Assembly: GCA_032433765.1 (NCBI GenBank)
Contig: JAVIAB010000160.1
Coordinates: 35,001,702 to 35,065,701 of the forward strand
Length of the DNA stretch: 64,000 nucleotides
DNA from: Megaustenia siamemsis
Taxonomy: Eukaryota > Mollusca > Gastropoda > Stylommatophora > Ariophantidae
Direction of reading: 5' to 3'
Both the position numbers and the translations under genes were made by a program. This document shows, piece by piece, positions 27,001-42,000 of the stretch. A model generated the notes under the pieces. That model saw nothing but the letters and a program-made list of their open reading frames with translations, did no database searches and was not told where the DNA came from. The number at the start of each line of letters is the position of its first letter. Positions within the stretch are counted from its first letter, which is position 1.

Positions 27001-30000
27001 TGTATAAATAAATTATTTTATTCTTTTTGGGGGTTAATTTTCAGTTTGTTTTCTACTAACAAAAGAAGCATAGGCAGACCAAGACAAACATGGACGAGTA
27101 GCATCAAAAGATGGACAAGTTAGCCTACAACAACCTGCACCATCAAAGTAAGAGACACAGCAGATTGGTGCTCCATGGTAGCCAACCTTCATTGAGGAGA
27201 TGGCACTCGATGATGATGATGATGATGATTTCTACTAACATTTAATATTTTTTTTATTTTTACAACAACACTAATATAATTTTACACAAAGTAATTTGTT
27301 ATGGGCACCATTTGTAAATTTTTTTTCTTCGAAACAAACTACATTAACAATAAAGAATTACATACATTTCAACAGTATGCATTGAACCAACAATTCTATT
27401 GGCTATATTAAGAAAGCAATCCTTCAATTATTTGGAAACATAAATACAGTAGATAGGGACATTTTTCAAGGCTTGCCAACTAAAAAAAAAAAAAAAAAGA
27501 GCTCTAACAAAATACAACTTATTTCAAATGCATTAAAAATGATAGATAAAACATTTATGTAAACAAATTCATTATAACAGGTTGACATCAGTCAAAAAAC
27601 TAACAGGCAGGCCCACAAGAGCCCAGTCTCTCTGGACAAATGGTTCACACTATCAAAGCTGATGGATTCTGTAGCTCACTGATTACAGTTATTCCTGGTC
27701 CGTGCTCTCAGACTTCTAACCATACTTGACAAGAGTCTTGTTCACATTTCTCAGAATCACTGAATCACCTCTAACAAGCAATATTTGCTGATCATTCAAA
27801 ACATTTTCAATTTCATCATCAAGTACCATGCCTGGTGATCATATCTCTCTACAACTTTCGATCTCAACAGCTATTTATCATTTCTATTGTTGACCTTCTG
27901 CCAAGACATTCTCTTAAGCTGTCTGGTATCTTTTCTCTTTGCTTCCCCCTATCTCTTCTTCCCTCAATTTTCTAAGTTATTACAATATATCCCAGCTGTT
28001 CCCTTCTCATAACATGGCCAAAAAATAATTATTTCTTCCTAATATTGGAAATTAGATCTCTCTTTGCTTTGGCCTCTTTCAGAACGTTTTCATTACTCTT
28101 CTCCATGGTATTCTCAAGATTCCTCTGTAAAACCAAATTTCTACAGCCTCCAGTGATTTTCTTGTCTGTTGTCCTATTGTCTATGATTCACATCCATATG
28201 TTAAGACTGGCTCTACATAACATTTAAGAACTCTTTTTCTTGTCAAAAATGGATCTTCCACAATATCTTCCTCATTTTTTGGAAAGCTGCTTTTGTCTGA
28301 ACCAATCTGCATCTCACCTCTGTCATACATCTACCATCTGAGGTTAACATTGTTCCCAGATATTTAAAGTCATTTACCCGTTTTAATATTGTTCCACTAT
28401 TTTTAAAATGTTATTTTCAAATTTAATAAAGTGAATAAAATGTGTTACATATTTGATCTAATCAAACTGATCTCTAGATGTTAATTCACCTTCAGCAAGT
28501 ATCAAAGTACTGTGGTGGATCTTCCTAGCAATGTGCTTCAAACCCTTTGGTCCATGATAGATGGCGTACATGGCAGACATGTTAGCTAATAATGCCTGTT
28601 AAAGAAAACACACAATCATGGTATACAAATGCTGTTATTCAAGCTATCAACATAAGACGAACTGAAGTTTTATTTTTAATGACAAGCACAATTCATGAAG
28701 AACATGCCTCTGCTATGGTCCAACCAAGGGAAATGCACACAGTGATAACAAAGAGATGCTACAGCCAGAGAGGTAATGAGCTCAAAAGATATCCAGCAGT
28801 AATTACAATTGCAGTCTGTGTTGTGTTCTCTGGCTTGGATTTATATGTTTTAATTTGTGTAGTTTGTTATCTGATGAAGGCTTTTGTTGAAATGTTGTTG
28901 TTTGTCTTTCTATTAGTTTAGCTGCTCCATACCATTTTATGTTTAAAGGTAAAAGGTAAAGTACGAGACATGAACCGGCGTCTTAGCACGCGAGTTTCCA
29001 CCCATATGTGCTCGGCCGCCTATTCAGAAATGTTCGGATATTTCTGTATAGTGTCGTCTCAAGCATCGAAACTCAGATGCGAAGCGACATTCCTCACCTT
29101 CCCAGGATAATACCCTGGTACCCATTTCTGCCAACGGCTGGGTCGACCGTGGGGGTAATTTTTTTTTAAAAATTTCCAACCACGAGTACAATTCACACTG
29201 CTCCCAGCGGGAATCGAACACGGGTTGTCCGAACGTCGGTAGTCTAGTCGGGTGGTTTTCCCAACTAGGCTACCGAGGCCCCCCATTTTATGTTTATTTT
29301 ATAGCAGTTGCAATAAATACCATGTTGTAGACTCCGAAGGTAGGAGGCAATTTAGAGACAACCTGGAAAAGCACAGTGGGAAAAGGTGTGAGGTCACATA
29401 GCAGACTAGCAAAGAAGGGGCAGATAGTGCCCTGATTAGTGCAAATATTAGTAGTAGCCTGCTACTTGTGTGCTTACATCTTGTAAGTACACAAGTCAAC
29501 CTCATCCCTTCATGATGCAAACTAATAAACTGTATCCACTGACCAACAGGAGAATGAAGATGTACATTCAGATAACAACTCTCTTCCAAAGGCACAGCAT
29601 GGTGATTGATTCACAAAACAGCAATCAGTGACATTAATGTGCAACATAAAAAAAAAAACAAGAATGGACCTAATGTCATTTCATGAGGCTGTTATGAAAA
29701 GAAAATTGTGCAGACCAAGTGCACATTGACAAAACAGCAGATTCTAGATACACAGGTAAATTATAACAGGCTTTATGGCAGTGGTTTAAAGTATAAAATT
29801 AGCAAGAGTGTTGATAAGCTTGAAAGTACTCATTTTTATGAAAACTATAGTTTACAGTCTACTGGTTACAGACATAAAAGTATGTTTATTTTACTTATAT
29901 ACAATTAGTAAAGGACACTAAAAATCTATGTACACAAACATTGACATACACAGTTGCAATAAATAAGAATTAATTTTTAATGCAATTAAATATAATTAAA

Positions 30001-33000
30001 TATATATAAATATAAAAATACTGCTAATCTCTGTAAAATACTGGCAGTCTCAATGTAAACTGCTAACAAAAATATATCTTATGCAATCTTCTCTTTCTGG
30101 CTTTCACCTGTGACTATAAAAGGTATTGATTGACTTCTTCATCATGCACCCTTAAAAGGACATTAAGTGGGTGTAGATGTGTTGGTGTGATGAGAAGAGA
30201 TAATAACCGAATAGCAAAGCAAGTCCTCATATGGGAAACAACAGGTAAGAGAAAAAGAGGAAGACCCAAGGAGACACTGAGAAGAACATTCATAAGAGAG
30301 GCAAGAGCAGCAGGATTCGGTTCCCTCAATGAGATAGAGCTGCTTGCACAGAACAGAGACAAATGGCGAGATTTGATAAAATATCTTTAAAAGAAAACTG
30401 CTAGAACAAAAATTCAGATAGGAGAAGGTGTATCTTGGTCTACGCCTTATGGGCCGGCTACGGCTCGAATGGTCAATAGATAGATAGATAGAGATGTGTT
30501 GGGTTGTGGTTTGAAGTAGAAGTGTGATGTCTGTGCCTTTCAGGCCAACACATCCAACTTCAACATGGCATTTTTGGGTACCGGGTTGTCATCCTTCTTT
30601 GATAGCTACTTGCTTGACCAGACTTGACTGGTTAGTCTGTTTCTAGAGGCACCACAATGAGGTGGAGTAGGGTCTGGATGCTTCTAGTTGACCAAATCTG
30701 GTGCAAGTCATTAGCTTATGAGTTGCTGACAACTTCCTGCTCTGTTGCTGTCAAGCGCCTTTCCATCTCTTATGCAATACATACTGGAATCCATCTATTT
30801 GTCATATCATTTCAAGTTTGTAGCCCCTTATAGGGTGGATGCTGCTGTTGTTTTCTATCCTAGACAAGCACGGACAGTGGCAATTGTCAGGCAATGTCAC
30901 AGCAAAAAACCAGGATAATGGTTTTATGAATATGATTTATGGTCTTTTATCAACTGTAAATCCATATCATTAGTTGCTGTAGGCCTACTGTAATGATAGA
31001 CTTCATTAAGAGCATGCATTTCTGACTACTACTACAAGGGTCACAGAGCCAGTGCTGACTAAGATTCTACCAACTTATCCTGTGGTGATTCCAGAAACAC
31101 TCTCAGTAAGGAAAATTGAGTATAAAGAAGGAAGGAAATTCTGGTCCCATTGATGAAAAAAAAAACCTCTTTCCTAGGTGAACAAAGATAAAGGCTACAC
31201 TCTCATCATAAACCCAGAAAAGAATTTGCTCACTGCATCTCCTAGTATGTTTTAAGCAGAAAATGAAAAGGATTGTAATAGGGCTGTCATTCTCATGAAA
31301 TAAATCAAACTGTTTACCAAAAATGAATGTGCCATACATATGGAGCAGATATTGACAAAATGTTAACAACTTACTGAAAGTCACATAGGAGGAGAAAATA
31401 GAATGTAAACAATGTGATGTGCAAAGCAGACAAACACTAAAGTGGGCTGATAACATAAAGAGATGGACAGAAGAAACTATTCTGCACTTTACCAGGAAAC
31501 GCAAGAAGAGGGAGGAAATGATATCAATGATAGCCAATCTTCAATGCTGAGGTGGTACAAGATGATGAACTTACAAAACAATCTTTCCAGTGTAAATAAT
31601 GAAGAAAAAGTAAGAAGTTTCCTATGAAGGATGATAACAATATTAAACAGTTGGCAATATTCAGAATTGCTGTCTAATGACTTTTGTATCTTTTTCTTTC
31701 CTTCCTCATTTGCTTTTCAGCAGCGAGGAGAGATATTATGGTGCTTTTTTTTATGTCTGTCCATATTACTCTGGGCCTGCCTCTTGCTGTTCTCACTTCT
31801 CCTCTTTATAGCATATACTTTGTATGGTAAGGAATCACACAGCATTCTTTCTACAATGACAACCCAGTTTATTTTATGTTCTTTAAGTAGCTTAGAATTG
31901 GTTCAATGCATATACTCTTTCTCTTATAATATCACTTCTGCTTCTGTTTTTTCTGGTCACTCCCAGCAATTTTCTCAGACATCTCACCACTGGTGACTAG
32001 CTTTCTTTTATATATAACATACATGGCATATTCCATTATCATCTTTGGACATTATCATTGGACTTGATGTTCTTGTAGTGTTTGTTGAAGGTTCATTGTA
32101 TCACATTTGGAGCTTTCTGTTTTGTCACATAGCCAAACCATTATAACTGTTGCTTCTTTATAATCTCAGAACAATGCACAAATTCTGCGGCACCAGCAAG
32201 GGTTCCTAAAATCTAATGACCTATTTACTAATTACTATAAAAATGTAAGTAAATTTAACGTGTACTAGTATTTTTTTTTCTATTGAACACGGGTTCCATT
32301 CCAGCCTAACATTGTCAGGTCAATCCAGTTAAAACAGAGAATGGAGTTTGGGGACGTAACAAAACTAAGAGTACTGGTCACCTCATCTTCAACTGATGTG
32401 GCCAAGAACAGAGACCTTAATATGTTATCTCCCCTATAAAATGTGTTGCTGGCATCCTATTTCCACATGCTTCAACATCATGTGTGTAGTATAGAGGCTT
32501 CCATAATTGCAATTTAATATGCCACGATAGTGAGAAAAAATGGTAAGAGACAAGAATAAAAGCAACACACAAAAAATGAAGTGCTAAACTAATCTTAGAA
32601 AAGAGTTATCCTTCAAGCAATTAGTTAAAGGGTGGGCTAAATAGACATGGGAGTATAAGTAATTCTACTGGTACTCAGAAAAATAAATACTGTGTGACCA
32701 AATAGATTGAAAATAAATGGGTCCAGATCAAAGGCTGAACAGAATACAGTTTCTCATCACGAGGCAAGCACAGAACAAATGAACTGAACTCAGTCCATCC
32801 AAAAATTTACCATCACTAGCATAGTTAATTAACATGCAAGCTAAGTGGTAAGGTCATTAAATGCCCAACCAAACTTAGGGAGTGCTAACTCTTATTTGTG
32901 TACCTGAGCTGTGCAAATGTTACTGGTGGCTTTATCTCGTCTGATGTGCTGCTCTCTTGTTTGGAGTGCAAGCCTTAAAGCACGTCTTCCGGCCGAATCT

Positions 33001-36000
33001 CTGAAAATGTTTAAAAGTTCAGCATATTTTTCTACAATTAATTTTGTTCAGATTAGCTCTGGTAGCTATTTATCTTGGTTAACTATTTAATATAATTCAA
33101 ATTCAAGTTTTCCCACATAATGGTATTGTATTTAATGCTTTTCTGGCAGCTTCCTGTGACTCTGTACCAAAGTGTAGACCTAGTTATTCTCCTGGATCCA
33201 CAAACTGCAATGTCACTGCACTGACAAAAGTGGTCCTCACTTCCCTGTGTGTAGGATTAGTTTAAGGATTTCAATCCTCTGCCTTAGATTTATAACTTTG
33301 ACAAAAAATATTGTCTCTAACATTGAGACTGACAGGATACAACTATATTCAGTTCAGCAGCACTTTTTCTAGATGTGTATTATTCTCTACTTAGTTGCTG
33401 GTTTTAAATTGTTAACTTTTACAATCACATTTGTTGTTACTTGTTATGTTTTCTGTTTGTTACATAAATGACTGTAGTCAAACCATTTTGTCTATTATTG
33501 CACACACAAAACAATGTTTTACACTTTATTTGACTTTACTTACTGCTTGTTTTATTCAGAAGGTCGATAATATGGGCATAGGATATGGAAACAAGTGTTA
33601 AAGATAAACAGAATAGGTGCACATTGGTAATGAGATGGGAGATGAAAAGAGACAAAACATGTAACATGAAAAGAGATGTTGCATGTATAATGAAGACACA
33701 GCAGAGACACCAACACAATCCTCAATATCCAACAACAAAATTTCTGCATGTGAGAGTGTTTGCCAGCCCAGAATAGAACTATGTAGTAATAAATGTTGTT
33801 TCTCTATTGAGTTTCCTACTACATTGATCTATCTCCAGATATCATCATCATCATGTGCCATACCGGTTGGCGTAGGCGATCTTGTCCCTCCACAATCTTC
33901 TATCTACAGTGCATTGTATCAGTTCTGTTGTTGACTGTTTTCCGTGCCATGACACCAAGCTATCCATTATTTTCTCTCTTTGTCGTCCGCAATCTCTCTT
34001 TGCTTTTATTTTGCCAGTTGTAACCAAGTATTCCAACTTTCCTCTTCTCATGATGTGCCCAAAAAATGTTGATTGATTCTTTCTGATGTTTTTTAAGAGC
34101 TCCCTTTTTGTGTTGGCCTCTTTGAGAACTTCCTCATTGGTCTTTTTAGCTGTCCAGGGAACTTTCAACATTCTATCTCCAGATATAGAAAACCTATTAT
34201 TATAATAATATGTTCAATGAGTGCACTTATAGAATAATATGAAACAGTTACAAATCTGGCAGCTCTAGATAGAGATGATGAGAAGAGATAATAACCAAAT
34301 AACAAAGCAAGCTCTCAAGGGGGAAGCAACAGGTAGGAGGAAAAGAGGCTGGCAAAACATTGATCAGAGAGGCAAAGGCAGCAGGAATCGGCTCTCTCAA
34401 TGAGATCGAGATGCTTGCACAGAACAGAGACAAATGGCGAGATTTGATAAAAGATCTTTGCAAGGATTGAGACTGCTAGAAAGAAAGTTTTGAAACAGGG
34501 AAAGAGTACCTGAGTCTATGCCCCATGGGCCGGCTACGGCTCGAAAGGTTGATAGATAGACAGAGAATATGCTAAGAAATTGTAAATTGATTTTAAAAAA
34601 TAAAAAATTTAAAATAAAATTTGATTTAATTGACAATAAATAAATACAGCCAGTTTGTGAAACAATAAAACTAAAAAAAAAACAAATTACAACATGGCAA
34701 AAAAAAAAAAGAAATTATTGCATTAGACTTACCTTGTTATGCCCACAACTCTCCCTGGCAACATTCTCATAAACTTCTGCTTGCTGGCAAAAAATCCAGC
34801 ATGAGGACCTCCATACCCCATGGGAATACCAAATCTCTGATTTGTTCCGACAGCAATGTCAAAGTCAATGTCACCGGGTGGCTTTAACAATGTGACAGCC
34901 AAAAGGTCTGTAGCTGCAACTGCCAGTGCCTGAAATTGAAAATGAAATTGTTCTTCCAACAGACTCAGACTAATGTATAACAGGGGTACAACAAGGTTGG
35001 TGCAATCAATGAATGATTCATGGTATCTTCTTCTTCTACCTTTCAGCTCCCTATGGAGCATAGGTCTTCAACAAACACTTTCCTTTAAAAAGGTGGACAT
35101 ACCGCCAAATAGAAAAATATCCAAAAATAGAGAAAAAAATTAATTAAAATAGCAGTTCTAGAAAAAACTAGGAATGAAACAAATATTGAAAAAATAAACT
35201 GAAAGAATATATTGGGCAGGCATCAAACTGAAGACTCTTTTTGAAGCATTAAGATAATGCACCTTTCATTAAGATAATGCACCTCTCATTAAGATAATAC
35301 ACCTCTCTCTCTCTTGTTGCAAGAGCTTTCTTGTGTATTTATCTTGTTGCAGAAGCTACTGAGCTAAGTGCTCTGTGCACACCTTGAGCTGTGCGTTTCA
35401 TCCGTTTTGATCGTATTCGATATTCCGATTGTTTACGATGAATGACAGAGAACAGATTGCTGTGTTCACTTTCTGTGCGGTTTTGCCTTTTGTCTTTTGG
35501 CATGTGCTGAGATCCCTATGATGGGAACTGCAGCTAACTTTCTTTGTTTGGGTGATGAGATATTAATTTGGATGATTCCACTGGCGCGGGCGATTGAGCA
35601 ATTATGGATTTTAATTCGTTTGCAGTGGGGCCTTCCATAACCATAACCTCTCTATTTCTCATGTGTGTTTGTTTATATATATAGTTGGAAGAGCAACACT
35701 GAGATTTTTGGGCAAACAACAAACTCAGAATATTTCAGCAAGGTAGAGAAGAACATGATCAAAAGCAGGCAAAATATGATAATCAAAGACAAGCCAAAAA
35801 AAAAAAATATTAAAATTAAACAAATAATAAAAATAATTCATATGCACTTATAAGATATGGTGTTAACAGAAATGCCCCTGGAATTGTATTTATTTTTTAA
35901 CTGCATAATCCTACCAAAGTGTTTACTTAGGTGTTTTGAATAATTGTTACAAACTATAAGTGCAGTTCATTCACAGTTTACAAGTTATAATATATAATAT

Positions 36001-39000
36001 ATATTATGAATAGGGAAATAATCAATCTAATATGAATGCATACACCAACATGATCAATAGTCAAGCTGAATCAATAACCACTTAAAAATAGAAATTGGCA
36101 GCTAGTGAGTGTTACAACATGACAAGGTTTATGGATTAGGCTAAAGCATAGTAGAAAAGGAGCTGTGATAGCTCAGTAGTTAGTGAACTGGACTACAAAG
36201 GACAAGGGGTAGGGTTCGATCCCAACTGACGGCTTCCGGGTTAACCCAGCCTTAAATGTGTACCGGATTTTTTTCTGGGAAAGTAAAGCGGCATGGGCAT
36301 AATACCGACCACATTACCCCAAACATCATGTGCCAAAGGTTTGTAAAATTTATGGTCACTAACACCATATTCCCTATACACCACTTGCGTGACAGGGGTA
36401 CTTTACTTTATATAGTAGAAAGACAAAGTTTTAATTAGAAATAAGTTCAACTGGTACTTCTTAGAAATTAAAAAGCAAATAATATTTATATTAGGTCCCA
36501 TTATGTAAAGGAGCACAAAAACATTTATAGGCCACACAAAAGAAAATAATACAATGAATCCACTGGCTATGCTTATAAAAGATATAATGGCAGGCCAAAA
36601 TCTTTCTACCAGTCAAAATTCTTATTTCTTATTAATTCTCTTTGGTGACTTGCTATTTGATGGGAATGTGTTCACTATCATCTTGTTATGTCCCTGTTGG
36701 AACTTGGCTCCCATGGCTGTTACTCTTTCTATATCCCATGTGAGGTGTCCTGGTGGATTGTATTCAGAGATTTCAAATACTGTTTTTATTTTAAAAAAGA
36801 CAAAAGCATCCAGATACTGTCATGTCATAATATCAGCCCACTTCTGATACACTCCCCCCTCTTCCCAAATAAACACCTAATAATCTTACCCCTTTACCAG
36901 CATATCTGTTAGTCAACAACATTAAACACCAAGACATTTAATAGAACTAGTGACAGAGAAAACTAAAATAAAATAGGATTTATTTAATTGAAACCAGACT
37001 CACCAGACTGCCAGAAACTGTCAAAAACAGAACAAGACAACTCAATAGGGGAATGAAGAAGACTATAAAAATGTGATTTTGTGCGTCTTCTTAAAAATAA
37101 TATTTTTATTCTTATTTTAAATTTAGTACATTTATTAAATCAATAAATCACCACTGAAATCATATAAGATACTGCACATAAAGAACTTGACAATAAACTA
37201 ACCCCACTCTGATGGACCCGGTCCACAAAGGATGAGAAGTCATGGATAGTTCCATCAGTATCTGGGTACTGAACCAAAGCACCACAGTAATCCTTGCTGC
37301 TGAAGTCAGCTTTCTGCCACTGTCCTTCCACCACTTCAATATTTTGTGGGCTGTCAAAAAAAAAACAATATTAAAACAAAAATTGCATTACAAAAATATG
37401 TATGGAGTTTGATCATAAATTTTTTAATGAGATCATATCTCATAAAAGAATTAGAGAATAAACTAACGTCATCCTCATATGCCATACCAGTTGGCACTGG
37501 TGATCATCTCCTTCCACAATTTCCTATCAACAGTACACCATATCAATCAATTCTGTTGATGACTTGTTTCAGTGTCATGACACCAAGTTATCTGGTATCT
37601 TCTCTCTTTGTTGTCCATGGTCTATCTTTCCTTGTATTTTGCCAGTTGTAACAAACTATTCCAACTTTTCTCTTCTCATGATGTTCCTGAAAAATGTGGA
37701 TTGTTTCTTTCTGATGTTTTTTAAAGAGCTCCCTTTTAGTTTTGGCAATACTAAAAAAAAAAAAGAAGAAAAAAAGTGGTATGGGGGCAGCTTTACGTGG
37801 TAATAGACAAAACAAAAGTCAACGCTTCGGCCAAGTAGGCCTTCAAACACAAAAAATATATATAAGGATATGTAAAACAAACCAGTAGAAGAGATTGATT
37901 ACTTTACCTATCTTGGAAGTCACATTGATTGAGAAGGGGATACAAGCAAAGAAATTAGAATCTGAATAGCTAAAGCAGCAATGTCTTTCAGAAGCCTTGA
38001 AAAGTTGAGGAAATCAAAACTCAGCACAAACACAAAACTTAGACTATTCAAATCAAATGTACTATCAACCTTTACATATGAGCGTGAAAGCTGGAAAACA
38101 ACAAGAGATATAGAAACAAAGTTGAACGCATTCGAAAATAAATGTCTAAGGAAAATACTTGGAATAGCGTGGAACGAATTCAAAACAAACGAGGAAATTA
38201 GAGAAATCGCCAATCAACCACTAATATCTTCAGTAATAAAGAAAAGACGATGGTCATATGTTGGACATGTGATGAGAAGAGATAATAACCGAATAGCAAA
38301 GCAAGTCCTCATATGGGAAACAACAGGTAAGAGGAAAAGAGGAAGACCCAGAGAGACACTGAGAAGAACATTGATAAGAGAGGCAAGAGCAGCAGGATTC
38401 TGCTCCCTCAATGAGATAGAGCTGCTTGAACAGAACAGAGACAAATGGCGAGATTTGATAAAATATCTTTAAAAGAATTGAAAACTGCTGGAACAAAAAC
38501 TCAGATAAGAGAAGGAGTATCTTGGTCTACGCCCTATGGGCCGGCTACGGCTCGAAAGGTCAATAGATAGATAGATAGATATGTAAACAAATCTAACTAC
38601 TTGGTGACAATATGCTAGATACTAAAGAAAGAAAATTAAAAAAAAGGGTCACATCCCTGTGTTCCAGAGCATGGTCAGCCTCCGAATGGACTAAAATGAG
38701 AAGGCGCGATGACCAACTATAAATCTCACTGACCAGGCAGTTAGGCGAGAAGATGGAATGGAAGGGTTCTAAAAATATGAGGAGGTGGGTACAAGATATG
38801 TGTTAACTGTGCAAATCTAACTCTGTGTGTGCACCCTGAACCGATGTGTAAAAAGAGACGTGTATATAACAATACATGCGTCCAAGCATAAATCCGCATA
38901 TATATATTGCCACAGAGCCCACAAAAGAAAACCCAAAGGTGCTAATACATATGCAGACAAATATATCAACATATATAAGTTCATTAGCGCATGGGGGTAA

Positions 39001-42000
39001 GAAATGTGTAGTGGGTGTCCATGTGTATGAGAGTGATATGTTCATACCTTGGGGGGACAGTGAACCCAACTGGGCAATAAGGCGATTCTCAAGGGCAAAC
39101 CGGCTGCGATTGCTGGAGTGACAAGAGACAATGCCAGTGACTTGCATGTTGGGTTTACCACTATAGCCAAGGGAGTTGAAATGGGCAGACACCGGGCTGC
39201 CAGTCTTTTGCTCAACATCACAAAGATGCTCACAAAATCTGTCACTCAAGCATCATCTATTTTCGCCCACATACGTCATCTGGCAATGCTTACATATTAT
39301 GGCGTAGATGATATTCTGTGACACACAAGTAAACCCCTCCTTGATGTCGAATCGCTTATTAGGGAACAAGACCAAATCGGTGCAAGGCACATAGTCACAA
39401 GTTCTGCAAACACAACGTCACAACGAACAGTACCAAGGTGTTTGTGGTTTGAGTTTGGGGGGGGGCGCTCATGACAAGAATGTCTCTCAGACTCCTGTCG
39501 CATTTGAAGGCTGTCAAAGGAGGATCACTGAAAAGTAGGCGGGTAGTGGGATCTAAGTGGAGAATGGAGCGATACCGGTTAAGGATCCTCACCACAGGCA
39601 AGTTGTGGGGGTGGAAGGTGAGGGTGAATATGGTCCTATCAGAAGAACGGCGGGTGGATGGGGTGAGTGCCACAGGACGGAAAATATCAAGAGCTCGCTT
39701 GAAGGCAGATTGGAGAACCGAGTCAGGATAGAGACGATGCCTAAAGAAACATAACATCTGGTGGGCCTGTTGGAGAAAATCTTGATCATCCTGGCAGATA
39801 CGACGAAGTTTTAATAATTGAGAATATGGAATGGAATCTGCAGTGGCATGGATGAGACGATGTGTAGAGAAGATAACAGTGAGCGTCTGTGGGTTTATAG
39901 AAGACGGAAGTGTGGAGGCTGGAGGTACCAAGGGAGATGACCAGATCAAGAAAAGTGACGGACGAGGTAGAGATATGTGATGTAATTTGGATGGATTTAT
40001 GAAAATTGCCAATGTAGTCGATGAACCTGGAGATGTCATCTTCCGGCAAGTCAGTTAGTCCAAAACCGTCATCAATGTACCGGAGGTATTTAAGGGGAAG
40101 GAGGCCACGGTACGAATTCAGTATTTGATGTCAAGGTAACCCATGAACAGGCAAGCATAACTAGGACCCATCTTGGTTCCCATAGCTACACCACTCACCT
40201 GGTCATAGAACACACCATTGAATTTGAAAGTATTAAGGTTGAGAACAAGTTCAGTGAGGCGGAGGAGAGTAGAAGTATCCACAGATGGATGTTTTCTTTG
40301 GTCAAGAAAGAATGGAGAGCTATTAGGCCATCGGCATGAGGGATAGAGGTATACAGAGAGCATATGTCATATGTCGCGGATGAAAAGTCAGTACAAGCGT
40401 TCAGGGGTAAGGGAAAGAGAAGAGAAAATAGTGAGGGCATGATTAGTATCCTTGACATAGGTGGAATGTCACTATGGGTTGGAATATATATATTTATTTA
40501 TTTATTATATATATTTTTACATATTATATATATTTTTTGTGTTTGTTGTTCCAGCTGAAGTCCTGCTTGGCCGAAACGTCGACTTTTGTTTTGTCCATTA
40601 CCACGTAAAACTGTCAGCATACCACTTTTTTTTCTTCTTCTTTTTTAGTATTGCTGTTATCATCAGCTTTACAGCAGTCTCGCATCTTGATGCCTTTTCT
40701 TCTTTTAGTTTTGGCCTCTTTAGGAATTTCATCTATCATCATCATCAAGTACCGGGCCTACTGGCGTAGGTGATCATGTCTCTCCACAACTTTCGATCTC
40801 GGCAGCTATTTATCATTTCTGTTGTTGACCTTATGTCAAGCCATTCTCTTAAGCTGTCTGTTATTTTTTCTCTTTGCTTCCCTCTATCTCTTCGTCCCTC
40901 AATTTTTCCAGTTGTTACAATATATTCCAGTTGATCTCTTCTCATTACATGGCTAAAAAATGATGATTGTTATTTCTATTGTTGTGGCGATTCATGATTG
41001 TACAAAGAAATTGCGACGGTGGTTTTCTGTTGCCTTCCGTCGGTTTGTTTATAGTTGGCTCCGCTAGCCTTTGACTAAAAAGTCTCACCCACAAGGAAGT
41101 GGGGTTGTTTTACTTTGGGGTACCCTCCCTTAGCCTTTTACTCTCCCAAGCTTACCTTCAAGGCAGCAGGGCAGCCACAAGGTGTACTGTTTACTGCATA
41201 CAGTAGCAGGTAAAATTACCTGACCTGACAAACTATTTCATCTATATGCATTCAAAAATAAGTATCTAAAGAAAATACTTTGTATAAAATGAAATGAAAT
41301 CAAGACTAATGCAGAAATAAGAGAAATGACCATGCAACAAGCTAACAGTCTATAATCAGAAAGAGAAGATTATGCTGGCCACATGATGAGAAGAAGTAAT
41401 TAAAGAATGACAAAATAAAGTCTCAAATAGAAAAAAAAAGGGGGAAAAGAAAAAAAAAGGGCTAACCTCAAGGAACATTTAAGAAGAATAACTGACAAGA
41501 GAAGGCAACATTTGAGGACATCAACTTCTTAATGAGATTGAAATACTCATCCAGAAAAGGGACTACTGCCAGCATCATATGACAGTCTGACTGAAATGAT
41601 GCAATACCTCTAGCAGGATTTTGACTCGTGTGGTCTTGCATTTCATAGTCGACAAAACTTTCTATCTTATGAGGGTTTCCCTTAATTTGTAAGGATTTTT
41701 CTAAAAAATGAACATTGTAAGCCTTACAAAGGCAATATATAAGGGAAAATAAACCATTTGTGTGGCTTTTGGCATATTTCATTATTAAAATAAATCTATC
41801 CATTGCCCTTTCAAGCTGAAAACAGCACAAAGGGCAGAATTTCTAGACTCCCCATATCATTTGCTATTAAGTGTCAAACTTTGTACTAGACCTGCATTGT
41901 AACTCGCCACATGGGCAATCATCTCAATCTTGATGAGGGAGCTAATGCCTGCTGCTACTGCTTCTCACCTCAGTGTTCTTTTTGTTTTTCTTTATGCCCT

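Larger units (their letters stand above)
37747..40701 (-). mobile_element. Penelope-like retroelement, 5'-truncated, with inverted terminal segments
   Basis: Order on the minus strand: an inverted terminal segment (40701..40480), RT (about 40460..39400), a Cys-rich linker, GIY-YIG (about 39310..38980), a 3' untranslated part interrupted by an L1 LINE (37870..38580), and the terminal segment in sense (37862..37747). The two terminal segments share 'cttttgttttgtc', 'attaccacgtaaa' and 'ataccact' plus a T-rich stretch ending 'ttttagtattgc'. PLEs are known for inverted or direct terminal repeats with hammerhead motifs and for variable target duplications; all of these features are here. Confidence 0.88.
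37733..40715. repeat. 14-bp target-site duplication flanking a Penelope-like element
   Basis: cttttagttttggc occurs at 37733..37746 and 40702..40715. Joining the two sides restores the L2b coding sequence. Confidence 0.9.

Noticed and set aside
31103..31537. 144-codon minus-strand open frame
   Set aside because: Overlaps a plus-strand LINE L3 end; no domain, no splice or promoter context.
38803..39321. Plus-strand open frames opposite the GIY-YIG region
   Set aside because: Shadows of the minus-strand PLE; no known domain.
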